Shown in pieces: positions 48,242 to 59,693 of a DNA stretch of 64,000 nt. Origin of the DNA: Xiphydria camelus (lineage: Eukaryota; Arthropoda; Insecta; Hymenoptera; Xiphydriidae); assembly GCA_963678675.1 (NCBI GenBank), contig OY783193.1:379501-443500 (forward strand), given 5' to 3'. Within the stretch, counting starts at the first letter, position 1; the number at the start of each line of letters is the position of its first letter. The notes under the pieces were generated by a model. It did no database searches and was not told where the DNA came from. It saw nothing but the letters and a program-made list of their open reading frames with translations. The translations under genes and the position numbers were made by a program.

Positions 48242-51200
48242 ACGATAGAATTTGCGCTGCTGCTTCAGATATCTCCAGTATAGTAGCGCACGTGTGTCCC
48301 ATCGACTAAAATTGAGGTCTCTACTTTCAACGTTACTTTCTCAGCGTATAAACGTTTTATAAACCCCAATACTTGGAAGATATCGCGAACTCGCCGGAGG
48401 AATTAAAAGGAATCTCGACATAATGCGCTACTAGGATGAATATGTACAACTTGACTGTCAACACTTTAATGTATCGTATACAGTGCATTCGGAACAACTC
48501 ATTGTAAACCACGGTTAATCATCAAATTACTGTATCTTTTTAATTCGAATATATCAGTAGTAATATAGTGAGTGCAGTGTCGAATCATTCAAACTAACCG
48601 ATCGGTTTAAACCCACCTCATCCAATCAACCATCGAAACCTTAAAATCCGACTCGCGCGATATGTTTGGTAAGTAACCGTGTCACGAACGAGTGTCTTCG
48701 GGATTTACGAGCCCGCGGAGATCTAGCATTGATCGCACTTCGCCCGAACAGTCAGGAAATTCTCTGATTAAATTTTCGCAACCACTCGGGTTATACCGAA
48801 TCGCGCGAGGGTTACGAGTGGCGATCCGCGCGTCGCGAGAAGGAACTTTTAATTATTTCCTTACGACGACGGCGGGCCGGCATGTAGCAGCGGTATATAC
48901 GCGTATCGCGCGCGCGTCGCACAAGCTCTCCGGCATCGAAAGTGGAAGGCTCCATTACCCGTGTTACACCGCCGCGCGCCGCTAGAAAAACCTCCTGCGC
49001 TTTTTATCGCCGCTTCGCGGACTCCGTTGGATGTGTCCCGTTCGGGGCCCGCGTCGAACGTATGTCGTCGCATTGTCATAAGCGTTTGTCGCCGCGTGCC
49101 TTTTTTCTCCTCCGCTTCAATATCCGCCGTGGTAATCGCGTTCAATGCGGAGCAGCGGCGGTCACGCCGCTTTTTCACGTCGCCGCGCCGTTACGAAAAA
49201 ATCGGAATTTCATTAATATTACCGCGGCGCCGTTTCGTGGCTCGATCGAGCGCACGATCGCGTCGGGGTCGCTTTCCGGGAAGCGGAGGCGCCTCGCGCA
49301 AGCGCGCCGGTTTGTTTGCGTCTATCGCGCGGGAGATCGATCGATCGGTTGTCGATCGATGGTTTGTGAAAAGAATCAATTGCGGATGGTTGATTGAAAT
49401 GAATTTTTTTGACGAACTTTTTAACAAATTTTTTTTTTTCACATTACTCCCTACTCATCACGAGCCGGTTCTCAAAGGATCGATACATCCACGCGCCCGC
49501 CGGTTGCTCCGATAATTTCGTATCGACGAATATGTTTGCGATCCGCATTCTCCTCCCGGGGGAGCCGACGCGCGAGATAGATACAGCCGCACGCGTGTCT
49601 CTGCGCCAAGAATCGCTGGAAGCAACTGTGAGCGCGTTAAGGCGCCTTTCCACCGTCGATTGCTCTCATTATTGTTGGAATAAAAATGAACGGGAATAAC
49701 ATTCATATCAGCCGGCCGTTAAATACATTCATATATGCCGAGAGAGAAGTGAATAGTAAAATCAGTCATAATCACAAGATTGAATTTTCCCGGTTTCTAG
49801 TACCTATTGTATTTATGGTTTGACAGATCATGAGAATTCAGTCGATGTAACTTTTTTTCCATGGTTCTGGTAACAACGAGGTTGTGATTTACCACAGCCA
49901 TACAGCGTAGTTGGAATTAAACACTGAAGTAGATCGGTAATATTACTGCATGGTAGAGTCACACACACACACACACAACTAAAGAAAAAAAATAATTGGG
50001 GACATCGATCGACTGTGCTGCAGATGTACCTGGTTACAGCAATCCTGATTTATTGTTACCGCGTACGATATAATCAGAATCTCACTGCTCGGAAAACCTA
50101 TAGAATTATGATTGGCGCTAAAAATCGATCACGATATCTATTTAAATTATAGTCCTTTCTACCAGATTTTTTTTAAAGTACCCGAGAAATCCTTCCGCTC
50201 CCTCCTTTTTCAGAGCATTTCCCCTACAATTCCTCAAATTTCCAGGTAGATTCGATTCGGCTATCGACCCCGATCGTCTTCCACCCCCGACAGACTTTCA
50301 CGACTACCGCAATCGAGCTCCACGCTGTCGCTGAAACTCGAACCGATCCGGTGGAAGCGCACCCTTACCTCCGCCGCGAGAGAGCAGGACAGCCGCGGCG
50401 CGGTACAGGGCGAGGCGCGGCGGCTCGTCGTATCGCATCCTCTCTCTGTGTGTGCTCTCTTTAAACCGTTGGGCGTTCACCCCGACCTCGCCTGCCTCGT
50501 GCAACTGGTTCGAATGCATACTCCTAGTGCAAAGGTGCACTACTGGTAGCGTTTACGGACCGCTTGCTCTCGCATACTCTCCTAATGGAGCTCCGAGCGA
50601 TATATCTACGACTCTGGCGGGACGGGGGGCACGCGGACGAACGGACGGACGGACGGACGGACCGCGACAGGCGGAGGACGCGTATGCCCCGGGCGGTGGC
50701 CGGCGCCCGCGCGCTCCGGTTGCAGCCGTCGGATGCTGCGCCGCGCAGCGCGGAGCGTCGTCGTCGTCGTCGTCTTCGTCGTCGCTGCCGCGCTTTTTCT
50801 GGACCAGCGGGGAATATTTGCCGCGCGCAATTAACGGCTACGTAAATTTACATACGTCGACGATCGAGCCGGATAAGCGAGGCTTTGGGCGGGGGTAAGA
50901 GAGAGAGAGAGAGAGAGAGAGAGTGAGAGGGGAGGGGAGGGGGACACAGGGAGAGTTACCAGGCGTCGAAAAGAAGACGAAGAGAAGAAGGGGGAGAAGA
51001 CGAGCGGGGGGAGCCTTTAAGCCACCGGCGAGAGTCCCGCGCCTGACGGCTGATTGCATATTCTATCGGTAATCGCATCCCTCGTCCCGGCTCTCGTAAT
51101 AGTCCCTTGAATATTCTCGGATCGAACGTTCCACGAAAGCCCTGCATAACTAGATGGATGCACCGGTCACCGCTGCGACCTCTCTGGAGGATCGGAAGGA

Positions 51201-51883
51201 CTCGCTCGCTGCGGCGGCCGCTCGCATACTTCTCCGATTACGGGGCTTATCGCGCTCGGTCGCGAGCTTTCCTCCTTCGCCGTCGCTGCACTCCGCGTAC
51301 GTATAACGCGCGCGCGATAATGCCGCATTATCGTCGATGACCCGGTTGCGCGCGCGATACGCCGCGGTGGTGTGGGTGGCGCGGCCTCACGCTCGTTTTG
51401 CGCAGAGGTGAGTATGTTTATAGATACGAGGGGAACGGGTTTAGAAATTGAGTCGAGGAAGGAAACGACGAGATCTTCGGTTTGATTATCTCGGTGTGTT
51501 GTGCAATGAGACAAATAAGTTACGAATACGAGGAAATGGCTTTCTCAGCGCTAATCGTGTCGACGGTTTATCAGAGTCGAGTAATATTGTTTTGGGTTGA
51601 AGAGAAAATTCACTCGATCCGCGAGCAAACATTATCTCGAGTAAGGTAACTGTTCTAATAACGGGACACGTCCTAGTAGCTGGACATATTGGAGTATAAT
51701 TAAAATTGTTGAATACAATAAAAAGGAATAAAAATTAGTAGAATAAAATCTTCAATACACGAAGGATCTGTACGGGAAGCGTCGCTGGTAAGAACTCTGA
51801 GTCAAATTTGCCGTATGAATTTTTATGGCTGTCCGGATTACCTACTCAGAGAAAAGGTCTAGTTGAATACGGACCTATATATA
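48242..51883. other. Non-coding tract, partly CpG-rich
   Basis: No gene is supported. It includes a (CA)n run near 49962-49977, a (GGAC)n run near 50642-50660, a (TCG)n run near 50757-50780 and a (GA)n run at 50899-50923. Frames over 140 codons at 48.9-49.5 and 50.4-50.9 kb are low-complexity. Confidence 0.5.
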
Positions 51884-52173
51884 CACTGAGAGAAATAATT
51901 GTTAGTGTCAAAAAGTGTTCCTTGAATCAAGAATACCTATATGATCTTGCAAATTTCTAACAATACAAATTCTTGATCAAAGAATATACCTATATTTTTC
52001 ATTCAAGAATACCGCCGTAGGAACGAGAAATTCTTTTCACGCAAAAGAAAACAGTTACCCGAGCCTATCAAATATTTTCTCGTACGAAGAAAGTCATGAT
52101 TTGATTGTGAATTTATATTATGTTTTTCATTGAGGAAAACATTTTTTGCCACCAGCAATTATTTCTCTCAGTG
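51884..52173 (+). mobile_element. MITE, family A copy 2 (290 bp)
   Basis: The ends CACTGAGAGAAATAATTG and CAATTATTTCTCTCAGTG are perfect inverted repeats of 18 bases, flanked by TA on both sides. The interior is shared with 52550-52853 and, inverted, with 41612-41913. Confidence 0.93.
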
Positions 52174-52549
52174 TAATAGAACAATTTACTTGAGGTGAAT
52201 AAGAATTTATTAAAATTGAACAAGAGCCGACAAGAAGGCGGACAACGATCCCCGTTCTCGTCGTCATTTCGCCGGAAGGAAGAAGAATAGCGATCGCAGC
52301 GCGCGCGCGCGCGCCTCTCGTTCCGCAGACGCGCGATCGCCTTCTCACCTTCCTTCCCGGTAACCGTGCCGCCCCAGGCCAGCGTCCCGATAAAGAAGAC
52401 TCCGTCGCGGCATTCCCGCGGTCGTACCGCGTCGAGTTCTGTCGTCGAGCTCTCTATCCCGCGCCCCCCTCACTACCCCCCCCCCCCCCCTCTTCGCACC
52501 TTCTCGTGAATTATCGCTCTATTTGCACGCGGTTGATAGCGAATCGTCG
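52174..52549. other. Spacer between two family A elements
   Basis: CpG-rich, with a (CG)n run at about 52297-52313 and a C-run near 52478-52490. No gene is seen. Confidence 0.6.
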
Positions 52550-52853
52550 CACTGAGAGAAATAATTGCTAGTGTCCAAAAAATGTTTCTCGAATCAGGAA
52601 CATAAGATCTTCAAAATTTTTCGGAATACAGATTCTTGCTCGAAGAATGTATATCTTTGATCGAAGAATACCATCGTGGGAACGAGAAATTCTTTTTGCG
52701 CAAAAAAACAATTAGTCTAGCCCGTCAAATATCTTCTCGCGCGAAGAAAGCCATGGCTTGATCCTGGAATTATATTATGCTTTTTTGTTTCGAAGATAGA
52801 TATTTTCGTTGTCAAACGTTTTGTTGACGCCAGCGATTATCTCACTCGAGGTG
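52550..52853 (+). mobile_element. MITE, family A copy 3 (304 bp)
   Basis: It starts CACTGAGAGAAATAATTGCT and ends ATTATCTCACTCGAGGTG. It is in the same orientation as copy 2, only 376 bases away. TA flanks are not preserved. Confidence 0.88.
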
Positions 52854-53859
52854 AAAGCTCGATTCGTGGATAAAACGGAAAGAAATTTTGATAAATTTTA
52901 ACAACGCATCTCTCATCCCCGACGACATGTTGGTCGTCATTCTTGTACGCCGAATGCAATTGCGCATCCCTCGTTCTCATCTCGCGATCTACCCCCATCA
53001 CCGCATCTTTTCTTTTCTTTTCTTGTGGGCCACCACCCTCCGATACGCTAGCCGCCCGGCGATATTTCACGCCTACCCCCGGTACGCGTGCCCCACGCGA
53101 GAGCGAGCGCTCGTTGCTGCTGTAGGTGTATTCGAGCCGAAGACTCGGACGTTTCCCCCCTCCCTGGAACGGCCGTAATATCATACGGTTATGCGCCCGG
53201 AGTTAATGCGTCGGCCGACAGGCTACATAGACTATGTTTGTGGCCGGTGTCGCATGTTCGTTCGGTTCTTAGTCGCATTGCCATCCGTGTAAGCGTGCTC
53301 TTGGTCGCGGTCAGGGACGGACGCTGGAAAGGCCGCGCGCCGCCCTGCGTATATTCTTTCGGAGAGGAGAGGAGAGCGGCGAGAGAAAAAGGAGGCAGAT
53401 ACTACGCGACGATATCAAAATCGCGGTTTCACGCTGTCCAGCGGTCAGGGATTCTGGAAAACTGGGAATCGTCAGGGAATTATGCGAGTCAGGGAAAAGT
53501 CCGGGAAAATGAAGTGTTTTCGGGAATTTGTATGAAATACACAAACCTAAATTTTGAAAGTGGGAGTTTCCTCTATGAATCGATTCTCTCTTTTTACCGA
53601 TAGTAAGAGTAGGTAGGTACCGATTACCGATGGAAGTAATGTTAATACATGAAGTGTGCTATGACTTGACGTATATTTGAAAACGTTTTCTTACGTTAAG
53701 AAGAGTTATAGAACGGTAAAAATGTTATTTCGCAAAATTATGATGAATTATTTTCATACTCGTTTCTCAATTGGCATACCGATTATACGGGTATTATTTA
53801 ATCAGTTCATTCGACGTAATTACCGATGCATAATATTCCAGACTCGCGAACGAAGCGTA
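52854..53859. other. Non-coding; includes second copy of the TCAGGGAAT-type repeat
   Basis: The dispersed motif at 53442-53510 contains repeated TCAGGGA and GGGAA words. The rest is CpG-rich without an exon. Confidence 0.45.
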
Positions 53860-54070
53860 CCCCGAGAAAAAAAAGTAGGTAGCCTACAAAAAGTAATTTT
53901 ATCGAGTCACTTTGATAACCTGCACAAATATTTGTTGAATTATCCAAATCTTTAGCTCTGCCATCCGAGTTTTCGTGAAATCAACCAAAGAATTTTGCGA
54001 TTCCAGAAAAACGTTTTGTCGGCTCGTATTCGTTCAAAATATTTTGTCAGCCCAACCAAGAATTCTTTCG
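53860..54070 (+). mobile_element. Mini-element, family E copy 2
   Basis: It starts CCCCGAGAAAAAAAAGTAG after TA, another variant of the shared terminus. The right boundary is approximate. The reverse-oriented relative is at 32640-32840. Confidence 0.65.
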
Positions 54071-55571
54071 GCGTAATGTTTTCCAGTTACTCCAAAAGTC
54101 TATGTTTTCGCGAAAAAGAGAGAAACATCGCGTCACACTTCCCACCTCCGCGTAGCTCCCAGCGGCCGACTTCCAGTTTCCGCGATCGCGTATCGAAACG
54201 CGACGAAAGAAACGATTCGCGGCTCCCGCGGTTATCAATAACGATATACGGCCCATATCGCAGCCGTTCGCGATGAGATCTCGTCCGCGCCGCGTCGACG
54301 CGATATCGCGAGCGATCCTAGCGCCGTCCCTGGGATCGCGCCGCAGGATCATGCCGAGGATCCGGCGTTCGTGGCGACTCCACGCCCACGGCGCAGGAGG
54401 GACACGGCCGGACACACCGTGTGCGCCGCGTCGCATTGGCGTACCCGCAAACCGGGGGGAGCGATAGATTTCCCTTTAACGGCCTCGTCGTGAGCGCGCG
54501 TCGTCGGCTCCGAAAGCGGCACCGAGAGCGAGCGGGAGGAGGAGGAGGAGGCGATGCCACTACCACGCGCGCTGCGCGAGTTACGCGCGAACGAGCCGCC
54601 AAGTGCACAGAGGCCTCCTCCTCCCTCCCACCCTGCCACCGCCATCGTCCTCGTTCGCCGCTCCGGGAATTTCTTTCAGCTCCAATTTCCATACGAGATC
54701 TCGGGACGCGATGCCGCAGCCTCCGCCGCGCGCCAAGTGCAAGCGCGCGGCCTTCGCGCAGGATTCCGCGGGGAAAGTAAAATTTGCAGTTTACGATTAG
54801 GAGAAGCCGTCTGCGCGCGCCGGCCCCGATTGCGAGTCGCGGCGGATAATAAGAACGAGGGAGTGGAGGGAAGTGTAGAAGAGGGACGAGAGAGAGAGAG
54901 AGAGAGAGAGAGAGGCGTCGGAGGAGAGAAACGAATAACGATCCTGTTGGAATGACGACGACGACGATGCGAAACCAGGGGGGGGGGGTCATTGATATAG
55001 ATCTTTTTTCGCTCGTTTATTTTTCTCCCTCGGGATTATCGCCCCGGCGATTCCCATCGCTGTGCCTATATCCTAGTTATGGCGCGCGCGTCGAAGCAGC
55101 GGAACGTGCGAACGCGGGTATACACCCGACGAGTGCGTTCGCATAAAGGCACAAGGAGGTGCAGCCCGAGATGGATAGATACGCCATTGGCCGGTAATGA
55201 AGGTGCGTTTTAGTGACGTTCGCGATATACGTCGCGAACCGCCTCGTTAATTAAGCGCCCGGAACTCGAGCGCCATCACTTCGAGCTAGTCGAGCAATTA
55301 TTTATTGGCCGGATCGACCGCGGGCTTTCCTATAAGCAGATAGGTCGGTACTTACCCGAGTTAGACGAGCGCGCTCGTTCGGATCATATCGTGTATGCCG
55401 GTGGTTTCGTACCTTTTTATCTTGTTTCTTTCGAGAGAATTTTCTGGCGGATCAAATTACGGGTTCCTGTTATACGCGTATCTTTCTCGATCGGACGCGA
55501 TCTCGTCGATTTGTCTCACATTATTTGCGCGTTGGAAGGAATCTCGCGTCAGGGCTCTTAGGGGGGCGGTA
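54071..55571. other. CpG-rich non-coding tract
   Basis: Dense CpG from 54.1 to 55.4 kb, with a (GA)n run near 54890-54914 and a G-run near 54980-54988. It may be a promoter-type CpG island, but no transcript start or exon is recognisable. Confidence 0.4.
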
Positions 55572-55916
55572 GGTAAAAATCGCCGTATCTCGCGACTGGT
55601 CAGTCGCAGAAAAAAATACTTCTTACGAAAATTACGCGGTACAAGTGGCCCCGTAACTTTTGTTTGAAACTTTTTTTTCTGTGACCAACCAATCGCGAAA
55701 TAAGGTCACCGCAAATCGACTGGCGCTGGAACTCCTGCGGAGACAAGTAAAAATCGCCGTATCTCGTGATTGGTTGGTCGCAGAAAAAAATACTTCTTAC
55801 ACAACCCCCTCCCCCCCAAATTACGCGGTATAAGTGGCCCCGTAACCCCTTTGTTTGAACATTTTTGTTATGCACCAACCAATCGCGAGATAAGGTCACC
55901 GCAAATCGACTCGCGC
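55572..55916. repeat. Tandem pair of about 172-bp palindromic units
   Basis: The unit starts GTAAAAATCGCCGTATCTCG at about 55574 and again at 55747. Each ends in ATAAGGTCACCGCAAATCGA. Within each unit the first and last 40 bases are inverted (GATTGGTTGGTCGCAG against GTGACCAACCAATCGC), so each unit is a foldback and the pair is a tandem duplication of it. Confidence 0.9.
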
Positions 55917-56688
55917 GTATATTCGCAAAGTTCCACTCGTCGTATCCGAGGATATCCTGTATTTTATCATAATTCAACGATCGATAATTTCACGAGGTAC
56001 CAGGTCGCACCGCGCGCGCGCGTGTCTTCGTCTCTGTAATATCGCGCCCTTCCTCTTGATCGAGCGATCCTGTTGCCTTAACCAGAGCCTGCGGACTGCT
56101 CATTCGATCCACGATCAGAAGAAACGAGTTCGGTCAACGGCAATCGCGATCAGCGATGTTTCCATTCCAGATTGAATTATGTCGTTACGCACGCTCCTTC
56201 CCCGCGCGCCGCGTTTCCTCCCCTTTCCACCTCGGCTCGCTCTCCGCGAGAGAGCAAATTGCCTGCCGTCGGTGCAAAAGCGGCTCGAGTGCTCGCGCTC
56301 GTTCCGCCAGCGCCGCCCGAGAGTGTGTACATATAAACTCAAATTACGGCGCGCGGAGGATGTCCGCGGATATCGAGTTATCGCTCGATCGCGCGCCGCG
56401 GGTCCCTCGATCCGCCGAGAGGAGTACGGGCTCTCTAACCCCGATTACATTAATCAGGTCGTCGTCGAAGCGAGACCGCGCCGCGCGGCCCGACGTCGAT
56501 CCGCGTTTCTCGCCCGATTCGGCCCAGTTACGCGCGCGAGGAAATCGCGCGTCGCGTGGTCGCTCGTCTTTCGACGGAATCGCGCGAGAGGCATCCGCTC
56601 GATTTCGACGTATTGTGTTGGAAATATATCTTCTTCGCGTTACGCGATCTCGAGACCGACTGCAATTTTGAGAAGCGATTGTTTGCAC
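55917..56688. other. CpG-rich non-coding tract
   Basis: Overlapping arginine-rich frames (up to 199 codons) are not accepted as genes. Nothing else is seen. Confidence 0.45.
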
Positions 56689-56890
56689 GGAAAAAAATTT
56701 TATGTAAACGGTACAACAATTGCTGCAAATTGTAACACGGTCTGCGCTTACCATGTGACAGACGCAGGGCAATGTTAAATTTGTAGCAGAAAAATGTAAG
56801 ATTTACCAGGAAAATGTAAAATTATCGGCAGAGTCTGATGCAGTTTACATATCGAGCGATTACTCGTATACAGAGTTAATTGTATCTACA

Positions 56891-57352
56891 TACTGAGAGA
56901 AACATTTGCTCGATCGAAATAAATGTGTTTTTTGATAGCCCAGGAGGAAAAGTTCCATATGATCCATATGTGGTTTCGATCATATATGAATTATATATGA
57001 TTTCTATATTAATCATATACAGACTATAAGTATATGGATTATATAATCATTGAAAAATCTATATATAGTCCTTGTGTGTGTGATTAATATAGAGATCATA
57101 TGTAAATCCCCCCATGTATGACCAAAACTACATATGGATCATATACAAAATATATCGAATTTTTCCGCCGGGGGAACCCTGAGAACACATTTATTCGATT
57201 CGAACGTATACTGATTTGATCCAAATGATATTGAATTAAATCGACAATATTTGTATACGTAAAATCGATACTCATTCTAATCAAATAAATGTACTCTCTC
57301 AGGACCATTCGCAAACACGTTTAATTGACTCGAATACATTTTTTCTCCAGTG
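56891..57352. mobile_element. MITE, family C copy 2, interrupted
   Basis: It starts TACTGAGAGAAACATTTGC and ends TTTTTTCTCCAGTG. The left part to about 56940 and the right part from about 57178 join to match family C copy 1 (TTTGATAGcCC / CCCTGAGAAC against GGATAGTCCTGAGAAC). The insertion is 56941-57177. Confidence 0.8.
56941..57177. mobile_element. Palindromic element nested in family C
   Basis: About 237 bp, with inverted arms sharing ATATGATCCATATGT.GTTTT and CTATATTAATCA blocks. CCC occurs at both junctions and may be a short target duplication. Confidence 0.7.
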
Positions 57353-57416
57353 CGATTAGGTATATTTTTGGAATTTTGACTGTAAATCCAACATCAGCAT
57401 TTTTTTTCCATGTAGG

Positions 57417-58280
57417 CTATAAATTACGTTCCTTCGAAAAATCCTTCGATGCGAAAGCGAAGCCGGGCTGTGCGAGCGCTTCGCGGTGCGCGAAATCGAA
57501 GAAACGCTGGTAGTCGCTGGATGACGTCAAACGAGACGGTCGGGTTATTTTGAGAAGAGAAGGGAAGAGAGGTCGAGACGGTGCGACGAAGTTCGGGTCA
57601 GCTCGCTCGGGCGGTTCTTCTTCACCCACGCCACCCTTCCTCTGGCCGGGTGCCAGAGAATCGACCCTCCTCTCCTTCTCTCTCTCTCTCTTTCTCTCTC
57701 TCTCCTTTACTACGAGCCTTCCCTCTTCCTCCGCTCGCGCGCAGATTGAAACGCACGCGCCCGCCGACACGGCGCGCGAGAATGCTCCGCGGCGAGAGGA
57801 GCGAGGAGCGCGAATTTCTCGGGGGTTCGAAAATATGACGGACTCGTATATATCTGCGTATTTATTCATATATTCCGCGACGTGACCGACGGACTCGATA
57901 TTCCCCGGCGTTCGGAAGCGGAAAATCGATAAATCGCGCGCGACCGCTCCGATAAACGCTCGTCGAAGTGCCCACCGCGCGAAGAATGTTATCGCCTCGT
58001 AAATCTGAGAACTCCGTACCGGGGGGAGGGGGCGAGTTTCGCGCGATTCCGTATAATATAATAAACCCGTGACGATTTCCCGGCGTCGAGCCGCACTCGC
58101 AACAGCGGCGATCGCTTCGCGGAATCGACGGAAGAAACAAAACCGCCCGCGCCACCTGGCACGTTCGCCAATAACATTGCGCGCGCGACCGAGAAAATTT
58201 CCGATCCGTTTCGTACGTCTGTTAGTCCGTCGCGTCTCATTGGACAACTGCGTTTCCACCTACGATATTTATAGGCATAT
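57417..58280. other. CpG-rich non-coding tract
   Basis: A 280-codon minus-strand frame covers most of it. The frame includes a translated (GA)n tract and shows no domain, so it is not accepted. Confidence 0.45.
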
Positions 58281-58482
58281 GCTTTGAGAAAAATAATTAG
58301 GTTAGAATGACAAAACACATCTAGTTATTCTAACCGAAATACTGGCCAGTCGTACCAAATATCTAGTTATTCCAACCGAAAGGTGATCAGTCCAGCCACA
58401 AACGGAGGATCAATATTTCACCAAGCAATTTCGTCATCGTCTTCAAGATTTTGGTTATATCGACCGATATTTTTTCTCAGCG
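58281..58482. mobile_element. Mini-element with TTTGAGAAAAATAATTAGG end
   Basis: It ends TTTTTTCTCAGCG. The interior has ATCTAGTTATTCTAACCGAA, GGTGATCAGT, and a CATCGTCTtCAAGATTTT block, all repeated in the next about 180 bases. Confidence 0.65.
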
Positions 58483-58664
58483 TTCTCAGTTTAGTTGAAC
58501 GCGTTTAATTATTCTAACCGAAATATCGATCAATTGAACCAAATAATATCTAGTTATTCTGATCAGTAAAGGTGATCAGTTTGATCACACAGATGGAGAG
58601 AGGATCCATATTTTGCCAAACAATTTGGTGTTCGTCTCCAAGATTTTCATTAAATTGATTAAAT
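58483..58664. repeat. Second, partial copy of the preceding mini-element
   Basis: It repeats ATCTAGTTATTCT, GGTGATCAGTTTGATCACA, CCATATTTTGCCAAACAATTT and TCTCCAAGATTTT in the same order, then stops at a C16 run (58665-58681), so its right terminus is missing. Confidence 0.7.
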
Positions 58665-58681
58665 CCCCCCCCCCCCCCCCC

Positions 58682-59216
58682 AATATACGTATATTCCGCA
58701 AAGAAAATCGAATTCGAAGATCGCGCAGCATCCCACTTTCTTCCGGCGCCGCGCGTGAGTCGCACTGCAATCTCTCGATCCTTCGCCTCTCGCCTCGGCT
58801 CCGCTGCGCGGCGCGTAGGCGTCGCGGTGGCTGGCAGTCTTCCAGGGCTCGTGGGAGGCTGACCAGGCCGATAGAGACTGACCTCAGCCTCTGACCTCTC
58901 CCGAAATATCCTCCTCGGTACGCGTTCCCCGGCTCATTTCTCCCACATTTCTATTTTCGACCTTGCTTCCCGTCTCGCGCGGGGGGGGGGGTCGGGGCGA
59001 AGCAGAGAGGAGAAGAGGGACGCGGCGTGAGCCTCGCATACGCGTCCGCTGTGCGTTCGCCTCGCGTCGAGGAGAAAATTCCGGAAGCGATCAGACGCTG
59101 ATCGGCGCTGCAGGTGTAACGGCGCTCCCCCCCTCTCTCATACTCTCTCGTAGGACTAGGGCAGCGGTTGCCGTGGAGTTCGAGTGTGGTTAGACTATTT
59201 TAGGTCGCCTTACTTT
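58682..59216. other. CpG-rich non-coding tract
   Basis: No exon is supported. It ends where an AT-rich retrotransposon-like 3' region begins. Confidence 0.45.
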
Positions 59217-59444
59217 ATATTATATTATATACCTATTTAATGTTTCTTATTTCGTTTTATACTTGTGTAGTTTTATTTTATTGCATTTTACTTTATTTTA
59301 TTAAGGGACCATGATCATCTGGGTACCATCGTTCCTTTTTTTGGCGGGATACATTATGTTTTTTTTTTCCGTTTGATTTGTATACCACTGTCATGCGCCG
59401 CAAAGGATCGTGAGCCCTTGACGTAAATAAACGCTCTCTCTCTC
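59217..59444 (+). mobile_element. 3' end of a non-LTR retrotransposon, tail (CT)n
   Basis: An AT-rich region carries GGACCATGATCATCTGGGTA and a terminal GACGTAAATAAACGC followed by CTCTCTCTCTC. AATAAA plus a simple-repeat tail is the usual 3' structure of several insect LINE clades. No reverse transcriptase remains, so it is 5'-truncated. Confidence 0.5.
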
Positions 59445-59577
59445 TTTTACTTACTTACTTGCTTACTCTCTTACCTGTTTAATTACTTACTTAGTTACTT
59501 ATTTACCTACTTCCTTACTTACTTATTTTAATTACTTATTTAGTTACTTACTTACTTACTCACTTATTTACTTGTGT
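59445..59577. repeat. Degenerate (TTAC)n microsatellite
   Basis: TTAC/TTACTTAC units with TTAT, CTTAC and TTAG variants run for about 130 bases between the two LINE-like 3' ends. Confidence 0.9.
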
Positions 59578-59693
59578 TCCTCTGTTTTATTTTATCTTTT
59601 ATTCTTTACTATATTTTTGTATCTTTCTTGTGTGCTCTTAGAGGGCTTGCCCTAGAGCAGAATAAACGCGCTTCTTCTTCTTCTTCTTCTTCT
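59578..59693 (+). mobile_element. Second LINE-like 3' end, tail (CTT)n
   Basis: TAGAGGGCTTGCCCTAGAGC, which includes a small stem (GGGC/GCCC), is followed by AGAATAAACGCG and eight CTT units (59670-59693). It shares AATAAACGC with the preceding element. Confidence 0.5.

Larger units (their letters stand above)
56689..57416. mobile_element. Probable outer mini-element interrupted by family C
   Basis: CACGGAAAAAAATTTTATG at the left and CATTTTTTTTCCATG at the right could be the ends of an element of about 265 bp if the family C copy between them is removed. The arms beyond the termini are not clearly complementary. Confidence 0.35.

Noticed and set aside
57417..58259. A 280-codon minus-strand frame
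   Set aside because: It translates a (GA)n tract into REREKRERE-type runs, overlaps other long frames in antisense, and has no domain. Long frames are expected here from high CpG and few stops.
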